Shown here one piece after another: positions 9,647-17,754 of a stretch of DNA of 64,000 nucleotides. Origin of the DNA: Neptunicoccus sediminis (GTDB taxonomy: Bacteria; Pseudomonadota; Alphaproteobacteria; Rhodobacterales; Rhodobacteraceae); assembly GCF_001719615.1 (NCBI RefSeq), contig NZ_MDVX01000004.1:1-64000 (forward strand). Reading direction: 5' to 3'. Both the position numbers and the translations under genes were made by a program. Numbering within the stretch: the first letter of the stretch is position 1; every line of letters starts with the position of its first letter. The notes under the pieces are model-generated. The model made no database searches, was not told the origin of the DNA, and saw only the letters and a list, made by a program, of their open reading frames with translations.

Positions 9647-10219
9647 TTAACCGCCCCAAGTGCGGACAGGACCACAGTCAAGATGGACAAAGTTCGAGCG
9701 ATAGTATTTCCCAACGCCCCCTGCATTGCAGGCGAGACCGGCTTTGGAAATCTGCGAGACAGAACGGGAGCCGAGACGAAGGTCCGCAGCCATACCCTTG
9801 ATGTGATAGCTGGATTTCGCAACGCCACGAGAGCGACCGCGCAGCATGTTGTTGGTGCGTGCCGTGCGGTATCCGGAGAGAACCAGAAACGGTTCTTCAG
9901 TATCCAGAAGATTATGGGTCGCTGCGATCAAATCTACGTTGCGACGGTCCATGTTGCGCACCGCGTTCTGGCGCCAGTCACGCATGAAGTAGTTGATTTC
10001 TTCCAGCGCCGGTTCGACGTATTTGCCTTCGATCCAGTAAATCGTGTTCAGCGATTCACCAGTCCGTTGGTTCCGCAGGTTCACTTTGCGAATGTTGCCA
10101 GCACCTTTGTTGTAGCTGGCAGCCTTGGCGAAATGCGGAGCGGCTGGAATCATGGTAACTGCTGCAAAAGCGCCCAGCAGTTTGCGGCGCGATAAGATAT
10201 CGGTGGATGTGCCCATCAT
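9647..10219 (-). CDS. Tat-exported DUF882/M15-type murein endopeptidase (MepK-like)
   Basis: From ATG 10219 the protein has 190 residues. SRRKLLGAFAAVTMIP is a twin-arginine signal ahead of the mature protein. The DUF882/peptidase M15-like fold shows the zinc ligands in SSYHIKGMAADLR (His-x6-Asp) and FVHLD (second His). In E. coli the homologue MepK (YcbK) cleaves 3-3 crosslinks in peptidoglycan and lies next to the L,D-transpeptidase YcbB; the same pair is divergent here. An upstream in-frame start would add about 49 residues before the Tat signal and is unlikely. Function is inferred from family and context. Confidence 0.85.
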   Translation of the reverse strand: MMGTSTDILSRRKLLGAFAAVTMIPAAPHFAKAASYNKGAGNIRKVNLRNQRTGESLNTIYWIEGKYVEPALEEINYFMRDWRQNAVRNMDRRNVDLIAATHNLLDTEEPFLVLSGYRTARTNNMLRGRSRGVAKSSYHIKGMAADLRLGSRSVSQISKAGLACNAGGVGKYYRSNFVHLDCGPVRTWGG

Positions 10220-10537
10220 GGATAATTCTCTGTCTCGTCTCTGCGGCCACACTTTGTCGTGGCTCATTAGTGTCCCGGTAACATTTGATGCCGTTTTATT
10301 GCACATTCCGATTCGACCGCCAAGTTCTTCATTCTGGATAAGCGTTTTCCTGCTTATTCCTGCCAAACCCGCCTTATTCGTCCGAATGCGTGATAACCGT
10401 CACACACCACCTTGCTTGGGCGTGGTAGATAAACCGCGATTTGGGCGAAAGTTAGTCAAAACCCCGTTTAAACTAGGCGTGAGAGCACGTTTGGGGTAGA
10501 CGGGAATAAAAGAACCGACAGTGTCAAAGAGGGATTA
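10220..10537. other. Divergent promoter region between the MepK-like and L,D-transpeptidase genes
   Basis: About 318 bp without a gene. It must hold the two divergent promoters. I see a perfect 8-bp palindrome GTTTAAAC at 10466-10473 and a short inverted repeat GCCAC/GTGGC at 10446-10463, but no convincing -35/-10 pair. AGAGGG precedes the ATG at 10538. Confidence 0.5.
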
Positions 10538-12145
10538 ATGTATTTTTTTCGTACCGGTTTATTTGGTGTAGCCACCGCAGCCGCAATCACACTGGCAGGG
10601 GGGCTTACCGGATCTTCGGTTCTGGCCAATACCAGCAAGGTTGACCTCTCCGCCGCGATTCTTGCCGATACCTCTATCGCAGCAGATGCGCGGCAGTTTT
10701 ATCTGAACCGCAACTATGAACCGCTTTGGGTCGGAACCGAAAACCAGTCCCGCGCCAGCGCCCTCATTGATGCTTTGCGCAACGCGCCCGATCAGGGGTT
10801 GCCCGCAGTAAAATACCGCATCGCAGAGCTGGAAGCGGCCCTGCGCAAAGCCCGCGACGGGGACGGGTCCGCGACGGAGCTTCTGGCAACACGGATTTTC
10901 CTTGATTACACGCAAGACCTGTCCTCCGGTGTGCTGGAGCCGATCAAGGTGGACCGCGAGATTGCGGTAAAACCGCCGCGCCGCTCTGAGCTGGCGCTGC
11001 TAGAGGCGATTGCCAAAAGCTCACCCGCCGGATTCTTCCGCGCTCTGGTGCCAAAACACCCCGAATACACCCATCTTCTGAACGAAAAATCCCGTCTGGA
11101 GCGTCTGATCGGGCAGGGCGGTTTCGGAGAGCCAGTGCCATCCGTGACGATGAAACCCGGCACGTCGAGCAAACATGTAGTGGCCCTGCGGGCCCGCCTG
11201 TCCCGTATGGGGTACGGGGATCTCGGGACTGAGCCTGCCTATGACGAGACGGTGATCAACGCGGTCAAAGCCTTTCAGGACGATTATGGTATCAAGGTAG
11301 ACGGCGTTGTCGGGCCGGGAACGCTTAAAGTTTTGAACACACCTGTTAAGGCGCGTCTGAAACAGGTTCTGGTTAATCTGGAGCGGGAACGCTGGATGAA
11401 CCGAGAACGGGGCCGCCGCCACATCGTGGTGAATCTCGCCAATTTCAGCTTTAACCTTTACGATAACAACCGCGTGTCTTTTTCATCCAATACGGTGATC
11501 GGAAAGATTTCCAAGGACCGCACACCGGAATTTCACGACGAAATGACCCATATGGTCGTGAACCCTACATGGCATGTTCCACGCTCTATCACGGGGAAGG
11601 AATATCTGCCGCTGTTGAAGAAAGACCCGGGCTTTCTGGCCCGCCGGAATATGGTAATGGTTGGCAGCAACGGGCGTGCGGTGAACCCCTACAACGTGAA
11701 CTTCTCCCGCTATAATGCGCGGAATTTCCCCTTTAACATCAAACAACGTCCGTCCAACAACAACGCCTTGGGGCTGGTGAAGTTCATGTTCCCCAACAAA
11801 TATAATATCTACCTGCATGACACGCCGTCCAAAAGTCTGTTTAACCGCGATGTTCGGGCGTTCAGTCATGGCTGTGTGCGGGTCGAAAAACCCTTCGAAT
11901 TTGCCTATAAACTGCTAGAGCGTCAGACGGCCAACCCGAAAGGCGCGTTTCAATCGTGGTTGAACACCGGACGGGAGCAATATGTGAATCTCGAAACGCC
12001 GGTTCCGGTCTATCTGGATTACCGCACCGCGTTTCAGGGTGAGACAGGCAAGATGAACTATCGCAATGACATCTACGGCCGCGATAAAACCATCTTTGAC
12101 GCGCTCAGCAAGGCCGGGGTAGCCTTGGACCCCGTTCAAGGCTAA
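10538..12145 (+). CDS. L,D-transpeptidase, YcbB/LdtD type
   Basis: A 535-residue exported protein: an N-terminal hydrophobic signal (residues 1-30), a scaffold domain, a peptidoglycan-binding domain (SKHVVALRARLSRMGYGD to VDGVVGPGTLKVLN), and a YkuD catalytic domain with HDTPSKSLFN and the active-site motif FSHGCVRVEKP. Cys446 and His444 are the expected catalytic residues. YcbB-type enzymes form 3-3 crosslinks between diaminopimelate residues in periplasmic peptidoglycan. The insertion between the binding and catalytic parts fits the YcbB subfamily. It is divergent from the MepK-like hydrolase that would open the same bonds. Confidence 0.93.
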   Translation: MYFFRTGLFGVATAAAITLAGGLTGSSVLANTSKVDLSAAILADTSIAADARQFYLNRNYEPLWVGTENQSRASALIDALRNAPDQGLPAVKYRIAELEAALRKARDGDGSATELLATRIFLDYTQDLSSGVLEPIKVDREIAVKPPRRSELALLEAIAKSSPAGFFRALVPKHPEYTHLLNEKSRLERLIGQGGFGEPVPSVTMKPGTSSKHVVALRARLSRMGYGDLGTEPAYDETVINAVKAFQDDYGIKVDGVVGPGTLKVLNTPVKARLKQVLVNLERERWMNRERGRRHIVVNLANFSFNLYDNNRVSFSSNTVIGKISKDRTPEFHDEMTHMVVNPTWHVPRSITGKEYLPLLKKDPGFLARRNMVMVGSNGRAVNPYNVNFSRYNARNFPFNIKQRPSNNNALGLVKFMFPNKYNIYLHDTPSKSLFNRDVRAFSHGCVRVEKPFEFAYKLLERQTANPKGAFQSWLNTGREQYVNLETPVPVYLDYRTAFQGETGKMNYRNDIYGRDKTIFDALSKAGVALDPVQG

Positions 12146-12168
12146 AAGCGCGATAGTTTTCGGAAATT

Positions 12169-12195
12169 CGGGCGCCGGAACGGGCGCCCGTTTTC
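12169..12195 (+). terminator. Terminator after the L,D-transpeptidase gene
   Basis: An 8-bp perfect stem, CGGGCGCC pairing with GGCGCCCG around a 6-nt loop, is followed by TTTTCGTTT. It lies 23 nt after the stop codon. Confidence 0.82.
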
Positions 12196-12258
12196 GTTTC
12201 CGGACTGCGTTATGACGAATAATACGACGAAGACCATCAGGAAAACCTCGGGGGCAAC

Positions 12259-13353
12259 GTGGCCAGATTCACCATTGAACAGATCGCATCGGAACTCGGC
12301 GCCAAGGCTGTGGGCGACACCGCCTTTCAGGTAAACGCGGTTGCAGAACCGGCCACTGCGGAAGCGGACCAACTGGCGCTTGCGATGGAGCCGAGCTATG
12401 CCGAGCCGTTGCAGGCCGGAAATGCGCAGGCCGCGATCCTGTGGGACGGGGCGGACTGGCAGGCTCTGGGGTTGAAGGCCGCGATCTTTGCACCACGGTC
12501 GCGATATGTGTTGTCCGGTGTGACGCGGGTGTTTGAACATGCCCCCGATATTCCGGAAGGAATCCACTCTTCAGCCATTATTGATCCATCTGCGCACCTA
12601 GGCGAGAATGCCTCGGTCGGCCCGTTCGTGGTGATCGGTGCGGGGGCCGTCATCGGGCGGAATGCGCGGATTGCCAGCCATGTATCCATCGGTCGGGACG
12701 CGCAGATCGGGGTAGATGCGACGATCTATCAGGGCGTCCATATCGGGGCGCGTGTGATTATCGGGGACAAGTTTTATGCCCAGCAGGGGGCGGCCATCGG
12801 GGTGGACGGGTTTTCCTATGTCACCCCGAAACCCGGCGCTGTTGAGGAAGCCCGCGCCACGGGGAAGATCACCGAAGCCAGCCAGACCGAAGGGTTTGCG
12901 CGGATCAACTCGCTCGGGTCGGTCGTGCTCGGGGATCGGGTAGAGGTCGGGGCGAATGCGACCGTGGATCGGGGCACGATTGCCAACACCGTGATTGGCG
13001 ATGGCACCAAGCTCGATAATCTGGTGCATGTGGGGCATAACGTCAGCGTCGGGCAGAACTGTCTGTTGTGCGGTCAGGTTGGTGTGGCTGGCAGCACCAA
13101 AATTGGCGATCGTGTGGTTCTGGGCGGTCAGGTCGGCGTAGCGGACCACATCACTATCGGCTCTGACGTGATCGCGGCGGGCAAATCCGGTATTTCCAGC
13201 AATGTCCCTTCGGGCCGTCTGATGATGGGCAATCCGGCGATGAAAATGGACCTGAATATCGAATCCTACAAGGCGCTGCGGCGTCTGCCCCGACTGGTGG
13301 CCAAGATTGCCAGATTGGAAAAGACTGTTTTCAAGTCGGACGAAACTGGGTAA
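12259..13353 (+). CDS. lpxD: UDP-3-O-acylglucosamine N-acyltransferase (LpxD)
   Basis: A 364-residue LpxD. The N-terminal uridine-binding domain begins ARFTIEQIASELGA, and a long left-handed hexapeptide-repeat helix follows. The catalytic His is in VHVGHNVSVGQN. LpxD moves a 3-hydroxyacyl chain from acyl carrier protein to the 2-amino group of UDP-3-O-acylglucosamine in lipid A synthesis. The start is GTG at 12259. The gene is not in the usual bamA-lpxD-fabZ-lpxA setting; instead an acyl carrier protein and a ketosynthase follow within 40 nt. It could be a second, specialised LpxD. Confidence 0.92.
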   Translation: MARFTIEQIASELGAKAVGDTAFQVNAVAEPATAEADQLALAMEPSYAEPLQAGNAQAAILWDGADWQALGLKAAIFAPRSRYVLSGVTRVFEHAPDIPEGIHSSAIIDPSAHLGENASVGPFVVIGAGAVIGRNARIASHVSIGRDAQIGVDATIYQGVHIGARVIIGDKFYAQQGAAIGVDGFSYVTPKPGAVEEARATGKITEASQTEGFARINSLGSVVLGDRVEVGANATVDRGTIANTVIGDGTKLDNLVHVGHNVSVGQNCLLCGQVGVAGSTKIGDRVVLGGQVGVADHITIGSDVIAAGKSGISSNVPSGRLMMGNPAMKMDLNIESYKALRRLPRLVAKIARLEKTVFKSDETG

Positions 13354-13389
13354 TCAAAGGGCCAAGACCGAAGGCGAGAAGAGTGCACC

Positions 13390-13656
13390 ATGTCTGTCAG
13401 TGAAAAGATCCGTGAAATTCTGGCCGAACAGGCTTTGCTGTCCCCTTCTGATGTCCCTGATGAGGCCAGTCTGGAAGACATCGGCATCGACAGTATGGGG
13501 GTGGTCGAGGTGATTTTCGCTATCGAAGAAACCTTCTCTATCGAGGTGCCGTTCAATGCCAATGATCCGCAAGCTTCGGCTTTTGATGTTTCTTCGGTCG
13601 GCGCGATAACGGCAGCGGTCAACCAGTTGATCGCAGAGCAGAAAGCGACAGGTTAA
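13390..13656 (+). CDS. Specialised acyl carrier protein
   Basis: An 88-residue acidic helical protein with the phosphopantetheine attachment site GIDSMGVVE (Ser35). It is not the housekeeping AcpP, whose motif is normally DSLDTVE and whose neighbours are fabG and fabF. It lies 36 nt after lpxD and 3 nt before a ketosynthase gene, so it probably carries the acyl chain made or used by these neighbours. Rhizobial AcpXL, which serves lipid A with very-long-chain acids, is an obvious parallel, but this is not clearly AcpXL. Confidence 0.88.
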   Translation: MSVSEKIREILAEQALLSPSDVPDEASLEDIGIDSMGVVEVIFAIEETFSIEVPFNANDPQASAFDVSSVGAITAAVNQLIAEQKATG

Positions 13657-13659
13657 CCC

Positions 13660-14874
13660 GTGAACCGCCGCGTTGTGATCACCGGTCAGGGCGCAATCTC
13701 TGCGCTGGGGCCAACTGCCAAATCGACCCTCAGTGCAATGATGGACGGCGTCTGCGCCATCACCTCGCTGGAATTTCCAAATGCGGACCGGCTCTCGGTC
13801 GGGATCGGTGGTCAAATCAAGGAATATGACCCGTCGGCCCAATTCTCCCGCTCTGAACTGGCGCTATTTGACCCTTTCACACAATTCGCAGTTCTCTCTG
13901 CCCGCGAAGCTGTGGCACAATCGGGGTTGGAATTCGGGGAGGCGCTGTCACTGCGCAGCGGCGTAATCCTCGGTTCTGCGGGGGGCGGATTACAAACGCA
14001 GGATGAAAACTACCGGCTGGTCTATGAGGACGGCAAGAACCGTGTGCATCCTTTTGTGGTGCCGCGTCTGATGATGAATGCGGGTTCCAGCCAGCTGTCG
14101 ATGATTTTCGGTCTGCGGGGCGCGTGTTACACAATCGCAACTGCTTGTGCGTCTTCCAATCACGCGATGGGACAGGCATTCCACGCAATTAGAGGCGGTT
14201 CGGCGGATGTGATGCTGACCGGAGGCAGCGATTCCATGCTGTGCTTTGGCGGGTTAAAAGCCTGGGAAGGCTTGCGCGTCATGTCTTCGGATGGTTGCCG
14301 CCCGTTTTGTGCCACGCGCAACGGGATGGTGCAGGGCGAGGGTGCAGCGGTCTTTGTGTTTGAGGAACTGGAGCACGCCCGCGCCCGCGGTGCGCCTATT
14401 CTGGCAGAGGTCGCAGGGTTTTCCATGACCGCTGATGCAGGTGATATTGTCGTGCCCAATCAGGACGGCGCTGCACGGGCGATCAGGGGCGCACTGGCAG
14501 ATGGCAATCTGTCGCCAGAGCAGGTCGGCTATGTGAACGCCCACGGCACGGCAACTGCGGTGAACGACCGGACCGAAACCGCCGCGCTGCGCAACGCACT
14601 TGGCACGGCAGCCGACCGGATCGCGCTGTCATCAACCAAATCCATGCATGGCCATATTATGGGGGGAACCGGCGCGGTAGAGCTGCTCTCTTGTATTGCG
14701 GCAGTAAAGGATGGCCAACTTGCCCCGACAGTGAACTACCGCACGCCGGACCCGGAATGTGATCTGGATATTGTTGCCAACACAGCCCGCGAAACGCCGG
14801 TAGAAGTGGCCATCAGCAACGCCTTTGCCTTTGGCGGTCTGAACGCGGTTCTGGCCCTGAAACGGTTCGGTTAA
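13660..14874 (+). CDS. Beta-ketoacyl-ACP synthase (FabF-like)
   Basis: A 404-residue condensing enzyme of the KAS I/II type. The Cys-His-His triad is visible as TACASSN (Cys163), NAHGTAT (His295) and KSMHGHIMG (His332). It should extend ACP-bound acyl chains with malonyl-ACP. The start is GTG at 13660, three nt after the ACP stop, so the two are translated together. Residues around the acyl pocket differ from standard FabF (SAGGGLQTQDENY near 106), which may point to a special chain. The lpxD-ACP-KAS order suggests lipid A or another envelope lipid. Confidence 0.9.
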   Translation: MNRRVVITGQGAISALGPTAKSTLSAMMDGVCAITSLEFPNADRLSVGIGGQIKEYDPSAQFSRSELALFDPFTQFAVLSAREAVAQSGLEFGEALSLRSGVILGSAGGGLQTQDENYRLVYEDGKNRVHPFVVPRLMMNAGSSQLSMIFGLRGACYTIATACASSNHAMGQAFHAIRGGSADVMLTGGSDSMLCFGGLKAWEGLRVMSSDGCRPFCATRNGMVQGEGAAVFVFEELEHARARGAPILAEVAGFSMTADAGDIVVPNQDGAARAIRGALADGNLSPEQVGYVNAHGTATAVNDRTETAALRNALGTAADRIALSSTKSMHGHIMGGTGAVELLSCIAAVKDGQLAPTVNYRTPDPECDLDIVANTARETPVEVAISNAFAFGGLNAVLALKRFG

Positions 14875-14893
14875 AGCCAGAATTCCCCAACGA

Positions 14894-14917
14894 AAAAACC
14901 CGCCGGAGCGGGTTTTT
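14894..14917. terminator. Bidirectional terminator between the ketosynthase and IalB genes
   Basis: A 10-bp perfect stem, AAAAACCCGC pairing with GCGGGTTTTT, has a CGGA loop and lies between two convergent genes. Confidence 0.92.
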
Positions 14918-14943
14918 AGAAACTTTACAATTGTAAGTTTTTC

Positions 14944-15573
14944 TTACTTCGGTTCGATCGCAGTCCACGCAGCAGTAAAGCCGCTCAGCGACAGGTCCAG
15001 CCCGAGAGGTTGGTCCGGTGCGGTGACAGATGCGATGGTCACAACCGCTTTGTTGCCCTTTTTCATCGCGTTAATTTCCGCTGCGGTCATACCGAAACGG
15101 GCGTAACATCCCAGATTGTCACACCATGTGTATGGGTAGCGCTTCGCCTTGGCGGAATCGACTTTCATAAGGACCTGCGCTGTCAGCAACGACCCGAGCG
15201 GGGTCGCCAGATCGACGCCGGCCACAGCCTTGCCACCCTTTGGCAGCGCCTGCATGTCCAGTTGCGCAATCGTGTTGCCATCTTCGTCTTTCAACAGGTT
15301 GAACAGGCGGCACTCTTCTTCTTCGCCTTCAACCGCCTTGATGCAACGCACCTGCCAGTCGCCGTGCTCTTCGCGAAGATAGCCCTGACCTTCCTCTGGT
15401 GCCTCATTCTCTTCTGCGACCTTGTATTCGCTATCCAGCGTGGAGTTTTCTGCTGCAGCAGGCGCTTCGGACTGGGTCTGCGTCGTCTCTGTTTGTGCAG
15501 TTGTTTCCTGGGCATAGCCCATAGGAGCGGCCAGTAACGCGGCCAGTGCAAAGGGGATCAGAGTAGTCTTCAT
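14944..15573 (-). CDS. Invasion-associated locus B (IalB) family exported protein
   Basis: From ATG 15573 the protein has 209 residues. MKTTLIPFALAALLAAPMGYAQE is a signal peptide ending in an AQ-type cleavage site. A low-complexity Thr/Gln/Glu/Ala stretch follows, then the IalB domain with HGDWQVRC, EEECRLFN and CDNLGCYARFG, giving paired cysteines likely to form disulfides in the periplasm. The family is widespread in alphaproteobacteria; apart from a role in Bartonella erythrocyte invasion its function is unclear. AAGAGG precedes the chosen ATG. Confidence 0.86.
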   Translation of the reverse strand: MKTTLIPFALAALLAAPMGYAQETTAQTETTQTQSEAPAAAENSTLDSEYKVAEENEAPEEGQGYLREEHGDWQVRCIKAVEGEEEECRLFNLLKDEDGNTIAQLDMQALPKGGKAVAGVDLATPLGSLLTAQVLMKVDSAKAKRYPYTWCDNLGCYARFGMTAAEINAMKKGNKAVVTIASVTAPDQPLGLDLSLSGFTAAWTAIEPK

Positions 15574-16048
15574 CAGGATGCCTCTTGGCTGTTTCAATTC
15601 ATTTGGGGTTACATAAAACGATTTGGCCGGAATGTCAGGAAAAATTTTGTGATGTGCGGGGCCTTGCCCATTTCATTTCTCTCTTGAGCAGTCGCACGGG
15701 TGTACCCGGCGGGCCTTGGCACCAATGAGGGAAAAGCCTGTAAACTTGCGCGAAAATGCCCCCAAACATAAGCTGTCAAACGCGAAGAAGACGCTTGGAG
15801 TATTCTCCTAAGCGTCTTCGATTCTGCGTTTGCAGTTCTCCCCGTCGGACTAGCCGATCATTTGTAAAGGCACGCTAAGACAGAATTTTCCCCGCGTCAA
15901 CAGTGGCTTGCTTTGTAAACTTTGTAACGAATTAGGGATATACTAATCTCCCCGTTCTTTACCCGATGGTCAAAAAATCGGCGGATTCCGCAGTGGCACC
16001 ACCGGAATAAATGGCTATTCTTCCTTCAAACAGGCAGGAGCATACCAC
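15574..16048. other. 475-bp intergenic region with palindrome and long hairpin
   Basis: No credible reading frame. Visible structures are a near-palindrome CGGGTGTACCCG at 15697-15708, the long hairpin at 15777-15832 described separately, and a TATACT hexamer at 15939-15944 that could be the -10 of the downstream ATPase gene (no good -35). The region separates two divergent genes and could hide a small RNA; no known RNA family was recognised. Confidence 0.5.
15777..15832. repeat. Long imperfect hairpin, possible structured RNA
   Basis: Nested inverted repeats: outer arms CAAACGC (15777-15783) and GCGTTTG (15826-15832), inner arms GAAGACGCTT (15787-15796) and AAGCGTCTTC (15810-15819), then GGAG/CTCC around a TATT loop. 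The inner ten base pairs are perfect. There is no T-run after either arm, so it is not a standard terminator for either neighbour. Confidence 0.7.
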
Positions 16049-17620
16049 ATGGATGACGCAAAATCCCTCTTTATCGGCGGCGGAGGCCCTGATTATGCAG
16101 ACCCTCAATCCCTCATCCTGAAATATGCCAACAGGCACGGGTTGATCGCGGGGGCCACGGGGACGGGCAAGACGGTAACGCTGCAAATTCTTGCCGAAAG
16201 CTTTTCCAAAGCAGGGGTGCCGGTGATCCTGTCCGATGTGAAAGGCGATCTTTCGGGGCTGGCCCGCGCCGGTTCACCGGATTTCAAACTGCACGGGGCC
16301 TTTACCAGCCGCGCGGAAAAAATCGGCTTTGATGACTATGGTTATGATGACTTTCCCGTCACCTTCTGGGATCTGTTCGGGGAGCAGGGCCATCCGGTGC
16401 GCACGACAATCTCCGAGATGGGGCCGCTGCTGCTCTCGCGCCTGATGGAATTGACCGATGCGCAAGAGGGCGTTCTTAACATTGCTTTCCATGTGGCGGA
16501 CGAACAGGGACTGGCGCTGCTGGATATGAAAGATCTGCGGGCGATGCTGGTCTGGTTGGGCGAAAATGACGATGCTGTTTCGCTGGAATACGGCAATGTG
16601 GCCCGCAGTTCGATTGGCGCGATCCAGAGACGGCTTCTGGTGCTGGAAAATCAGGGTGCGGATGCGTTCTTCGGGGAACCGGCGCTCGATCTTAATCATA
16701 TGATTTCGACCACACAGGGCGGGCAGGGGCGGATCAACATCCTTGCTGCGGACAAGCTGATGCAATCGCCGCGGCTTTACGCGACTTTCCTGCTGTGGAT
16801 GCTCTCCGAACTGTTTGAAACCCTGCCCGAAGTGGGGGATCCGGAAAAACCCAAGCTGGTGTTTTTCTTTGACGAGGCGCATCTGCTGTTTGACGATGCC
16901 CCCAAAGCGCTGCTCGACAAGGTTGAACAGGTGGCGCGGCTGATCCGCTCCAAAGGGGTGGGCGTGTATTTCGTGACGCAAAATCCGGCGGATGTGCCCG
17001 AAGACATCCTCGGGCAGTTGGGTAACCGGATACAGCACGCGCTGCGGGCCTTTACACCAAAAGATCAAAAGGCCCTGCGGCTTGCCGCTGAAACATTCCG
17101 TGCCAATCCCGCATTTGACACCCGCGAGGCGATCACACAGGTGGGCGTGGGAGAGGCGCTGGTCTCCACGCTGGAAAAGAAAGGCATGCCCTCTGTGGTG
17201 GAGCGCACGCTGATCCGGCCGCCTTCCTCGCAACTCGGACCAATATCTGAGGCACAGCGGGCCACGCAGATTGCGCAATCCCCTGTGGCCGGCCTGTACG
17301 AAGCCGCGGTCGATCGCGAAAGCGCCTTTGAGATCCTGCGCAAACGGGCCGCCGACGCCGCAGCCGAGGCGGAAAAACAGGAACAAGAGGCGCAGCAGGC
17401 ACAAGCGGCCGAGCAAGCCGAGGCAGACCGCGCCCGCGAATTTCAGCGCGCCCGCCGCTATGATGGCAGCTCAGGCCGCAGCAAAAGCACCAGCACGCGC
17501 AGCTCCCGCAGCGACAGTGTCGGCACGACTTTTGCCAAATCGCTGGCCAGACAACTTGGCACAAAGACCGGGCAAACGCTGGTCCGTGGTATTCTTGGTA
17601 GCCTGTTCAAGGGGCGTTGA
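16049..17620 (+). CDS. DUF853 (HerA-like, YjgR-type) P-loop ATPase
   Basis: A 523-residue ATPase. The Walker A motif GATGTGKT is at residues 35-42 and Walker B (LVFFFDEAH) near 270-278. [20 protein letters not shown] is the DUF853 signature region. A charged coiled segment rich in Ala, Glu and Gln (about 440-480) and a Ser/Arg-rich tail end the protein. The family resembles HerA/FtsK translocases and includes E. coli YjgR; no function is established. It is a single gene with its own upstream region. No nuclease partner (NurA) or phage-defence gene is adjacent. Confidence 0.88.
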   Translation: MDDAKSLFIGGGGPDYADPQSLILKYANRHGLIAGATGTGKTVTLQILAESFSKAGVPVILSDVKGDLSGLARAGSPDFKLHGAFTSRAEKIGFDDYGYDDFPVTFWDLFGEQGHPVRTTISEMGPLLLSRLMELTDAQEGVLNIAFHVADEQGLALLDMKDLRAMLVWLGENDDAVSLEYGNVARSSIGAIQRRLLVLENQGADAFFGEPALDLNHMISTTQGGQGRINILAADKLMQSPRLYATFLLWMLSELFETLPEVGDPEKPKLVFFFDEAHLLFDDAPKALLDKVEQVARLIRSKGVGVYFVTQNPADVPEDILGQLGNRIQHALRAFTPKDQKALRLAAETFRANPAFDTREAITQVGVGEALVSTLEKKGMPSVVERTLIRPPSSQLGPISEAQRATQIAQSPVAGLYEAAVDRESAFEILRKRAADAAAEAEKQEQEAQQAQAAEQAEADRAREFQRARRYDGSSGRSKSTSTRSSRSDSVGTTFAKSLARQLGTKTGQTLVRGILGSLFKGR

Positions 17621-17754
17621 AGGCTCTTTTTGGGGGAAATATCCAATTCCGCCCCCCGCCGGACAAACGGATGTGTCGGGGAGGTCGCAGGGGGCGAGAA
17701 CCGGATAGTTCCTAAAGTGTTCTACAACCGTTCCGTTAATGTTCGGTAAATATT

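Noticed and set aside
15574-16048. tmRNA, 6S RNA or SRP RNA gene in the large gap
   Set aside because: I could not find the tRNA-like end of tmRNA, the SRP tetraloop region or a clear 6S fold; only the isolated hairpin is supported.
16049-17620. Anti-phage HerA-type defence ATPase
   Set aside because: No nuclease, Sir2 or other defence gene is adjacent, and the protein matches the YjgR/DUF853 housekeeping-like family.
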